A stretch of DNA of 11,099 nucleotides from Clostridia bacterium (GTDB lineage Bacteria; Bacillota; Clostridia; Oscillospirales; Ruminococcaceae): NCBI GenBank assembly GCA_021152595.1, contig JAGKVC010000114.1:1-11099 (forward strand), read 5' to 3'. Made by a program: the position numbers and the translations under genes. The notes beneath the pieces are model-generated. The model was not told the origin of the DNA and did no database searches. It saw only the letters and a program-made list of their open reading frames with translations. Positions 6,659 through 11,099 of this stretch are shown here, piece after piece. Positions within the stretch are counted from its first letter, which is position 1, and every line of letters starts with the position of its first letter.

Positions 6659-6687
6659 ATTATAGCATGTCAGAAATCAGAAAGCAA
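6659..6687 (-). promoter_or_regulatory. Promoter of the small lipoprotein
   Basis: On the minus strand TTGCTT (6682-6687) and TATAAT (6659-6664) are 17 nt apart. It is divergent from the SNF2 promoter 52 nt away, so both share the intergenic space 6610-6815. That space also holds a short CCGG-TTACAG-CCGG stem between the two promoters. Confidence 0.75.
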
Positions 6688-6739
6688 GGGATTCTGAAAA
6701 AAGCTGTCCGGTTACAGCCGGAACCGTAATTTTCCTGTC

Positions 6740-6768
6740 TTGCCATTTCACGCCTGATATGTTATAAT
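6740..6768 (+). promoter_or_regulatory. Promoter of the SNF2 helicase gene
   Basis: TTGCCA (6740-6745), a 17-nt spacer and TATAAT (6763-6768). The start codon is at 6816, with AAGGGAG at 6804-6810 giving 5-nt spacing. Confidence 0.78.
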
Positions 6769-6815
6769 AAAATCAATACAGCAACTCCAATGACAGGATC
6801 GGAAAGGGAGATTTC

Positions 6816-8144
6816 ATGGCAAGACCGTATGATGTCAAGGCGGCAAAGCTGCTGACAGAAGAACACCGGCAGCTTCTCACGCAGCTCGACAGCGTGCCTG
6901 CTGCGCTGCAAAGCTGCCGCGGCAATATCAAAGCATATTCCGATCAGATGATCGAACAGAGCGTTCTGCATATTCTCCGGAGCATTCCGGTTGAGGAGCT
7001 CAACAACCGCGGCACGCGCATTTTCCGCCTCAAGGCACTGCATGACAGCGGCTACAATACCATTGCGGACCTCGCGCCTGCGTCCGTTGAAGCGCTGACC
7101 GCTGTTTACGGCGTCAGCGAGGATGCCGCCTATGCAATCCGGCGCATTGTCAGTGAAATGTCCGGAAAGGTCCGGCAGGGATGCAAGATCCGGCTCAGCA
7201 CGGATCAGCAGACACCGGAGAACACTGCGCTTGTCACGGAAATCAGCCGGTACCGGCAATTACAGCCGCTGGTTTCCCCTGCCGCGCAGCTCGCCGATCT
7301 GCACCGCGCGGAAATCACCGCGGCAGTCACCGATCTGGAAGCCGTGCGCGGAACGCTCAGATGGCTCTTCTCAGCCAAGGTCAAAAAGCAAAAGGCGATG
7401 GAAGCCTTCTGCCGCCTGACTGACCTGAAAATCGAAGATTCCTACGGGACGGATGCCGAGGCGCTCGTCTCGGAAATCCAGACGATTCAGAACTGCACAG
7501 GCACCGATGCGTGGAATGATTTTACCGCAAATTCTATCCAGTTCATCAATATTCTTGAGGAGATCAATCCCGGTGTACTGGGCAATGACGATGCGCTGTA
7601 CGGTCTGCCCGAGGAGCTTGCGCATGAAGTTCAGTCGGAGCTCTACAATCCCGAGGGACTCCGCTGTGAACTGCGCCGCTATCAGGAATGGGGCGTGAAA
7701 TACATTCTGCATCAGGGAAGCGTGCTGCTCGGCGATGAAATGGGACTCGGCAAAACCGTACAGGCAATCGCGGCAATGGTATCGCTCAGAAATGCAGGTG
7801 CAACGCATTTCATGGTGGTCTGTCCGGCAAGCGTCCTGACAAACTGGTGCAGAGAAATCCGGAAAATGAGTGATCTGCCGGTCGTGAAAATTCACGGTGC
7901 AACGCGGCAGGAGTCATTTTATGCGTGGTGCGAAACCGGCGGTGTCGCCGTCACAACCTATGAAACAACCGTCTACTGCAAAATGCCGGATCTCTTCCGG
8001 TTTGGGATGCTCGTGGTCGATGAGGCGCACTACATCAAGAATCCCGAGGCAAAGCGCACAATCAATGTCAGGGAAATCAGTGAACACGCCGACCGTCTGC
8101 TGTTCATGACCGGTACGCCCGTTGCAACACTCCATCAATTATAG
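6816..8144 (+). pseudogene. SNF2-family helicase, truncated after motif III by a mobile element
   Basis: The first 436 residues are a bacterial SNF2-family (superfamily 2) DNA-dependent ATPase. A helix-hairpin-helix-like stretch lies at about 75-112. The ATPase core begins near 287 with LRRYQEWGVKYI, then motif I GDEMGLGKT (306-314), motif Ia VVCPASVLTNW (334-344), motif II DEAHYIKN (402-409) and motif III TGTPV (432-436). There the family reads on as TGTPVEN and a second RecA lobe with motifs IV-VI. Here it reads ATLHQL and stops. The missing lobe is essential for ATP hydrolysis and translocation in this superfamily, so the product should be inactive. The break coincides with the end of the serine recombinase module on the opposite strand, so integration is the simplest cause. 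The 3' part should lie at the far end of the element, outside the window. Promoter and ribosome binding site are intact. Confidence 0.88.
8110..8142. other. Host/element junction (attachment site) inside the SNF2 gene
   Basis: Family conservation ends at GTT (8121-8123, the Val of GTPV). The next codons GCA ACA differ from the expected Glu-Asn, and the following bases up to 8142 encode nothing conserved. The recombinase stop is only 47 nt beyond. Large serine recombinases exchange at a short core, usually 2 bp, so the exact crossover cannot be set without the other junction or an empty site; I place it between about 8112 and 8125. Confidence 0.6.
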
Positions 8145-8170
8145 AAAACGGCGTAAATAAGCCATTTTCT
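8143..8170. terminator. Hairpin between convergent SNF2 remnant and recombinase
   Basis: AGAAAA-c-GGC (8143-8152) pairs with GCC-a-TTTTCT (8161-8170) around an 8-nt loop, with one mismatch. The A/T outer arms give a TTTTC tract after the GC core in both directions, so it may act as a bidirectional terminator for the convergent reading frames. Confidence 0.5.
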
Positions 8171-9723
8171 CAAATGCTGAATTTCACTTCAACGCCATAT
8201 TCATCGCTTACATAGACTGCATCGATCATAGCCATAGCTACATCGTGCTTATCTTCTACGGACAGCTTATCCCATACACGCATAGGTTCTTCCAAAGGTT
8301 TCGTATTAATCGCCTTGCGCTTACGGGCTTTTGTCTGTAGCTTTCTCTCAAGAGCAGACTTCTGTTCGTGCAGCTCATTGATCCTGTTCTGAATATAATC
8401 AAATAATACCGTATCTGCGTCCGCCAGCTTCTCCATGAGCTTGCGGATTTCTTCATCTATCTTGATAATATCCGTTCTCAGCGCTTCATGATCAGAATCA
8501 GGAGCATCTGCATTATGCTTGGCAATGGTAAGCTGTTCGATACGATCACGCATAGCTTGCAAAACCGCTTCTTCAACTTCTTCGGGACGGGTAGTAAGAA
8601 ATTTCTTCACACAGCCTGCCTTTCGGTACGCACCATAATCCATGAGATACTTCCACCGTTTTGTCCTTGCCTTATTATCGGTATAAGCGATCTGGATATG
8701 ATAACCGCAGTGTTTGCATTTCAGCAGTCCTACAAGCCACGATACATTCGATGAACCATTATTCGGAATACGCCTGTTGTGTGATTTCTTATCCTGAACG
8801 GCAAGCCAAGTCTCGGCATCGACAAGTCCCTCATGATAACCGATCTTCACGAAGGTTGTTCCTGATGAGCGATGAATGAAAACACCGTGAACGCCGTCAT
8901 AGGCTTCAATATCATCAAGGATCTCATATCCTTTGGAAACAAAGAAAGCATAAACCTCTTTATCGGCTCTCACATAAAGGGGACTTTCAAGAATACGGCT
9001 GACATGGCTGCGATCCATATTCTCTTTTGGCTCACCGTTGACTCGTGTGGTTGAGAGTGTGTAAATGTCATGTTCCTTGTAATACTCAATTACATCACGC
9101 AGAGAAGTGGACGGTTCTTTATAAAGCTCATAGGCGATCCTGATAGATTCAGCCTGTTCCGATGGAACAAGCACCGAGCCTGTCTTTCCGTTGACCGTTC
9201 TGCGCTCAGATGTGAAACCGTAATAAACCTTGCCGCCCTGGTAGAAACCTGTCTCTCTCGCTCTGGTGCTGTATGCGTCTGCCACACGCGCGGCAATTGT
9301 TTCTCTTTCAAACTCTGCAAAATTCAAAAGATTGTTTCGCATCATACGCCCCTCTTTCGTCTCCGTATTAAACGGTTCTGAAAGAGAATACACGGTCACA
9401 CCATAGCGGTCAAGCTCGTCTGTAATGTTCAGATACTCCCTCATGTTACGACTGAAACGGTCATACTTTTTTACCACGATACGGCTGATAAGACCGTCAC
9501 GGGCATCCTGCATCATCTGCATAAATGCCGGTCTGTGCTGAACATCCTTGCCCGACTTGCCATCGTCACAATATACCTGATATTCGCAGTCACCTACGAA
9601 CCTTATGCACTCCTCTCTCTGTGCGGAAATGGACAGGGAGTTGTTTCCCTTATCCTTGTCGCTTACGGAACGGCGGACATAGATCGCCGTGATACCGTTT
9701 TTATTAGTTGTTGTATTTTTCAT
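8170..9723 (-). CDS. Large serine recombinase (integrase/excisionase of the element), 517 aa
   Basis: Domains in order: resolvase catalytic domain (about 11-150) with YVRRS (nucleophile Ser19 by position) and DRFSR (88-92) carrying active-site Arg residues; a recombinase DNA-binding domain from about 158 (GFYQGGKVYYGF); a zinc-ribbon-like segment with CKHC (336-339); and a long coiled coil, about 410-470, that in this family controls integration versus excision. The start at 9723 follows GGAGGT by 8 nt; the frame stays open upstream to 9789 but has no better site. The zinc ribbon shows only three Cys (336, 339, 371) where four are usual. It should catalyse site-specific insertion into the SNF2 gene. 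A strong promoter with operator-like repeats lies just upstream. Related to TnpX-type recombinases of clostridial transposons, though I cannot assign a subfamily. Confidence 0.93.
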   Translation of the reverse strand: MKNTTTNKNGITAIYVRRSVSDKDKGNNSLSISAQREECIRFVGDCEYQVYCDDGKSGKDVQHRPAFMQMMQDARDGLISRIVVKKYDRFSRNMREYLNITDELDRYGVTVYSLSEPFNTETKEGRMMRNNLLNFAEFERETIAARVADAYSTRARETGFYQGGKVYYGFTSERRTVNGKTGSVLVPSEQAESIRIAYELYKEPSTSLRDVIEYYKEHDIYTLSTTRVNGEPKENMDRSHVSRILESPLYVRADKEVYAFFVSKGYEILDDIEAYDGVHGVFIHRSSGTTFVKIGYHEGLVDAETWLAVQDKKSHNRRIPNNGSSNVSWLVGLLKCKHCGYHIQIAYTDNKARTKRWKYLMDYGAYRKAGCVKKFLTTRPEEVEEAVLQAMRDRIEQLTIAKHNADAPDSDHEALRTDIIKIDEEIRKLMEKLADADTVLFDYIQNRINELHEQKSALERKLQTKARKRKAINTKPLEEPMRVWDKLSVEDKHDVAMAMIDAVYVSDEYGVEVKFSI

Positions 9724-9735
9724 GTTGATCGACCT

Positions 9736-9793
9736 CCGATATGCTTTGCAATCGTACAGCCGATATGCGGTACTTTTAGTATAGCGCATATCG
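9736..9793. promoter_or_regulatory. Three copies of a 9-bp operator-like motif around the recombinase promoter
   Basis: CCGATATGC occurs at 9736-9744 and 9760-9768. Its inverted form CGCATATCG is at 9785-9793 and makes a perfect 9-bp inverted repeat with CGATATGCG (9761-9769) across a 15-nt spacer. The inverted pair brackets the -10 hexamer and start point; the third copy abuts the ribosome binding site. Repeats placed this way usually bind a repressor. No regulator gene is visible, so the recombinase itself or a distant element protein is the likely ligand (inference). Confidence 0.6.
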
Positions 9794-9806
9794 ACTGTAA
9801 TTGCAA
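9778..9806 (-). promoter_or_regulatory. Promoter of the serine recombinase
   Basis: On the minus strand TTGCAA (9801-9806) and TATACT (9778-9783) are 17 nt apart. Start point near 9771, leader of about 48 nt. The recombinase therefore has its own promoter and does not depend only on read-through from the small upstream frame. Confidence 0.75.
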
Positions 9807-9826
9807 TAGCTTTTTCCGAAAAAGAA

Positions 9827-9997
9827 TTATTCCGATGTGTATTTTACGAGAATATCATAGATACGGTTTATCTTTGTCTGACGAATCGTATCGGGAACAT
9901 TCTCAGGGTAGGTGACAGTTACCTTGATACCCTTTTCATGATCGGAGATCGTAGTATCTGCCTTCTCTCTATCTACGGCAGTAGTATTATCGTTCGT
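9827..9997 (-). CDS. TnpW-like small protein, 56 aa, with ACG in place of a start codon
   Basis: An open frame ends in a stop at 9827-9829 and contains a plausible folded product: NDNTTAVDREKAD leader, then GIKVTVTYPENVPDTIRQTK and NRIYDILVKY. Size, the beta-then-helix pattern and the position next to a serine recombinase recall TnpW-type small proteins of clostridial transposons (function unknown). The frame contains no ATG, GTG, TTG or CTG between the upstream in-frame stop at 10004-10006 and its end. The codon 9 nt after AAAGGA is ACG (9995-9997), exactly where an ATG would belong. Either ACG is used, inefficiently, or one T-to-C change has silenced the gene. A GTG at 10004 is out of frame, stops after 5 codons and sits too close to the ribosome binding site. 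Confidence 0.5.
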   Translation of the reverse strand, partial: TNDNTTAVDREKADTTISDHEKGIKVTVTYPENVPDTIRQTKINRIYDILVKYTSE

Positions 9998-10014
9998 TCT
10001 GCACTATCCTTTCC

Positions 10015-10043
10015 GACAGCTTAATCTATATCTCTACGCTGTC
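10015..10043. repeat. Short inverted repeat before the TnpW-like frame
   Basis: GACAGC (10015-10020) and GCTGTC (10038-10043) form a 6-bp inverted repeat with a 17-nt loop. On the minus strand the outer arm overlaps a TTGACA that looks like a -35, but no good -10 lies at 16-18 nt. It could be a small leader stem just before the ribosome binding site. Confidence 0.3.
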
Positions 10044-10102
10044 AAACCCTAAAATATTTCTCGTATGATTACGGGGGAAATGCCCTGCAATATACAAGGC
10101 GA

Positions 10103-10534
10103 TCAGTTATCGCCAAACGACATCTGCCCTTCAAGCTCCTCGCTTACTGCGTAAGAATTGCGATGATCGTTTCCATGTTTTTCGGAAACAGAATCGCTCT
10201 CCGATGAACTGTCAGCGTTCTCACCGCTCACGCTCCTGCTGTTATCGTCAGCATCACTATTGCTATTATCAGCAACAGTGATACCGACCATTTCAAGCAG
10301 CTCGGAATCTGACAAACCGCTTGCACGAAGTTTCTGTAACAGCGAATGCTCCGCATTGATGATGTCATCAAGCTCACGGGGCTTACAGCCCCTCTCCTCA
10401 GCCATCGCAAGACGGTTAGCTTCTTTCAGCTTCTCCTCAAGCTCCTGCTTCTTGGCAGTATCAGTGGCGATGCGTTTCGTCAGTTCCTCGATCCGAGCAA
10501 CGAGCTTGTCACGCTTCTCTGCATAGATACCCAT
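10103..10534 (-). CDS. Coiled-coil accessory protein of the element, 143 aa (DUF4315-like)
   Basis: Residues 1-45 form a heptad-rich coiled coil (KRDKLVARIEELTKRI and following). A conserved-looking middle segment, CKPRELDDIINAEHSLLQKL then SDSELLEMVGITV (about 50-90), comes next. The last 50 residues are a low-complexity Ser/Asp/Asn/Glu tail ending in GQMSFGDN. Short coiled-coil proteins of this build, some in DUF4315, are common in Tn916/Tn1549-type conjugative elements, where their role is unknown. No signal peptide or membrane span. The start at 10534 has GAGGTG about 7 nt upstream; a nearer ATG at 10538 is out of frame. Its stop lies in a 6-bp GGCGAT/ATCGCC stem (10098-10114). It is likely cotranscribed with the TnpW-like frame, 105 nt downstream. 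Confidence 0.7.
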   Translation of the reverse strand: MGIYAEKRDKLVARIEELTKRIATDTAKKQELEEKLKEANRLAMAEERGCKPRELDDIINAEHSLLQKLRASGLSDSELLEMVGITVADNSNSDADDNSRSVSGENADSSSESDSVSEKHGNDHRNSYAVSEELEGQMSFGDN

Positions 10535-10791
10535 TCATAATCACCTCGCTCTCTCTTTATTATTTTTATTTCTGTTCCATGAGCCGAAGCTCTGTTCTCC
10601 ATTTTCATACTCCAATTATAGCGCGCAATTCCATTAAAAATCTACTGGCAGACCAGACAAACTTTTCTCAACACCGCCCGAAATCGGAGCAACCGGATTT
10701 TCAGAAACGTGCAGTTATGAGGGGGTTACGATACCCTGAGAGCATAGAAACCCGCAACTGTCATTTTGACGAATGCCTGATTTTCGATTCA

Positions 10792-10820
10792 TTGACTTTT
10801 TGAAATTTATCAGGTATCAT
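10792..10820 (+). promoter_or_regulatory. Promoter upstream of the hairpin region
   Basis: TTGACT (10792-10797), a 17-nt spacer and TATCAT (10815-10820). Start point near 10828. It would transcribe the hairpin series and the gene beginning at 11086, giving an unusually long leader of about 258 nt. Confidence 0.65.
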
Positions 10821-10841
10821 ATTCACAGGGACGGGCGCAGA

Positions 10842-11045
10842 GCTTTGAGCCGAAAGCGATACAGAGAAATATAGTCGCTGACGCTCCAATTCCACACATG
10901 GAAGTGCGGAAACCATCTGAGCCGACAGGCTCAGATGAAAAAATAGCCCCGCAGGGGCTAACACAAATCGCAAGCTCGGCAAATCGTGGGCGCAATAACT
11001 GCAACCCACAATTCGCACCGCTTGTCAGAGGGCTGCCGCCCCTGA
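10842..11045. other. Hairpin-dense region: candidate oriT or structured leader
   Basis: Successive dyads: GCTTT/AAAGC (10842-10857); AGCGA/TCGCT (10855-10879); TTCCA-CACA-TGGAA (10890-10903); a perfect 10-bp stem CATCTGAGCC-GACA-GGCTCAGATG (10914-10937); TAGCCCC-GCA-GGGGCTA (10944-10960); a two-part stem with GTGGG/CCCAC (10983-11012, one mismatch plus inner GCA/TGC); and GTCAGAGGGC-type pairing with one bulge (11025-11045). Clusters like this just upstream of mobilisation genes are typical of transfer origins, and the next gene begins 40 nt later. oriT is inference; a regulatory leader fits equally well given the promoter. Confidence 0.45.
10938..10960 (-). terminator. Minus-strand intrinsic terminator
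   Basis: Read on the minus strand, TAGCCCC-TGC-GGGGCTA is followed at once by TTTTTT (10938-10943). It would stop transcription entering from the right and so insulate the coiled-coil/recombinase genes from antisense read-through. It may equally be one arm of the transfer-origin-like cluster. Confidence 0.5.
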
Positions 11046-11085
11046 AACCCTGCACAGAAAAATAAAAAGAGAGGTTTACACCAAA

Positions 11086-11099
11086 ATGAATGAGAAAGA
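11086..11099 (+). CDS. First codons of a gene running off the right edge
   Basis: AAAGAGAGG lies 12 nt before an ATG at 11086, followed by Asn-Glu-Lys and the window end. Promoter, long leader and ribosome binding site all point to a real gene reading away from the recombinase. In comparable elements the position is often taken by a mobilisation (relaxase or accessory) gene, but four codons do not allow identification. Confidence 0.45.

Larger units (their letters stand above)
10535..11085. other. 551-nt non-coding region of the element
   Basis: No convincing gene on either strand. It holds a minus-strand -10-like TATAAT (10615-10620) with a weak -35, likely serving the coiled-coil gene; a GAGC-TTCG-GCTC stem near 10581-10592 in that leader; a GGGT-TACGAT-ACCC dyad at 10723-10736; a plus-strand promoter at 10792-10820; and a run of hairpins from 10842 to 11045. 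The open frames here are GC-skewed, lack ribosome binding sites and run across the hairpins. Confidence 0.6.
8124..11099. mobile_element. End of an integrated serine-recombinase element (Tn4451/Tn1549-like)
   Basis: From the SNF2 break to the right edge, gene content and style change: large serine recombinase, TnpW-like frame, coiled-coil accessory gene, and a hairpin-rich non-coding stretch. Base composition is lower in GC than the flanking helicase and kor genes. The recombinase is at the extreme end and points toward the junction, the usual layout for such integrative elements. The element runs past the window, so its size, cargo, mobilisation genes and other end are unknown. Confidence 0.8.

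Noticed and set aside
7371..7895. Minus-strand frame inside the SNF2 gene
   Set aside because: It is antisense to the ATPase core motifs and has no ribosome binding site or known domain.
8124..8144. Reading the SNF2 stop at 8142-8144 as a natural end of a short helicase
   Set aside because: The family needs a second RecA lobe after TGTPV, and the break coincides with a recombinase module.
9827..10006. A frameshift after an upstream GTG (10004) as the cause of the missing start
   Set aside because: The GTG is only 2 nt from the AAAGGA site, too close to be used. The ACG 9 nt downstream is in frame and needs no indel, so it is the simpler explanation.
10761..11055. Two overlapping minus-strand frames of about 80 codons in the hairpin region
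   Set aside because: They cross perfect stem-loops and a terminator, are rich in Cys, Ser and Pro, have no good ribosome binding site and contradict the plus-strand promoter and gene start.
1..11099. CRISPR array, tRNA, rRNA or known defence operon
   Set aside because: No regularly spaced repeats, no cloverleaf-type sequences, no Cas-, restriction- or toxin-antitoxin-type motifs were seen. The truncated SNF2 gene stands without defence partners such as methylase or DISARM genes in the window.

Overview
The window looks like a chromosomal segment of an anaerobic, spore-forming Clostridia species, probably a Ruminococcus-like member of the Oscillospiraceae. The support is an alpha/beta-type small acid-soluble spore protein, a four-subunit 2-oxoacid:ferredoxin oxidoreductase typical of strict anaerobes, a CotH-family surface lipoprotein, and strong AGGAGG-type ribosome binding sites. 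The assignment rests on gene content and base composition only.

Layout, left to right. (1) 1-1076, plus strand: two visibly AT-rich, overlapping genes, one for a small probably helical protein and one for a lipoprotein with an acidic Ser/Thr-rich stalk. I recognise neither. Their composition differs sharply from the GC-rich genes that follow. (2) 1093-3975, minus strand: a hairpin terminator, a palindromic repeat, and a compact operon korD-korA-korB-korC with a consensus-like promoter (TTGAAA-17-TATAAT). The cistrons are 19 nt apart or overlapping. (3) 4026-6687, minus strand: three separately transcribed genes, a CotH-kinase-domain lipoprotein, the spore protein and a 64-residue lipoprotein. 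CotH and the small lipoprotein have clear 17-nt-spaced promoters; the spore protein gene has a strong terminator and a hairpin in its leader. (4) 6740-8123, plus strand: the 5' two thirds of an SNF2-family helicase gene, cut just after motif III (TGTPV).

(5) About 8124 to the right edge: one end of a mobile element integrated into the SNF2 gene. It carries a 517-residue large serine recombinase reading toward the junction, a 56-residue TnpW-like reading frame with no canonical start codon, and a 143-residue coiled-coil accessory protein. It ends in a 551-nt non-coding stretch that holds a good plus-strand promoter followed by a chain of hairpins (possible oriT or structured leader) and the first codons of another gene at 11086. 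Recombinase, TnpW-like frame and hairpin-rich mobilisation-like region together recall Tn4451/Tn1549-type elements of Clostridia. The recombinase promoter is wrapped by three copies of a 9-bp motif, suggesting autoregulation.

I see no CRISPR array, rRNA, tRNA or recognisable defence system. The most unusual items are the element-split helicase, the start-codon-less small gene, the operator-like repeats at the recombinase promoter and the hairpin-dense region near the right edge.
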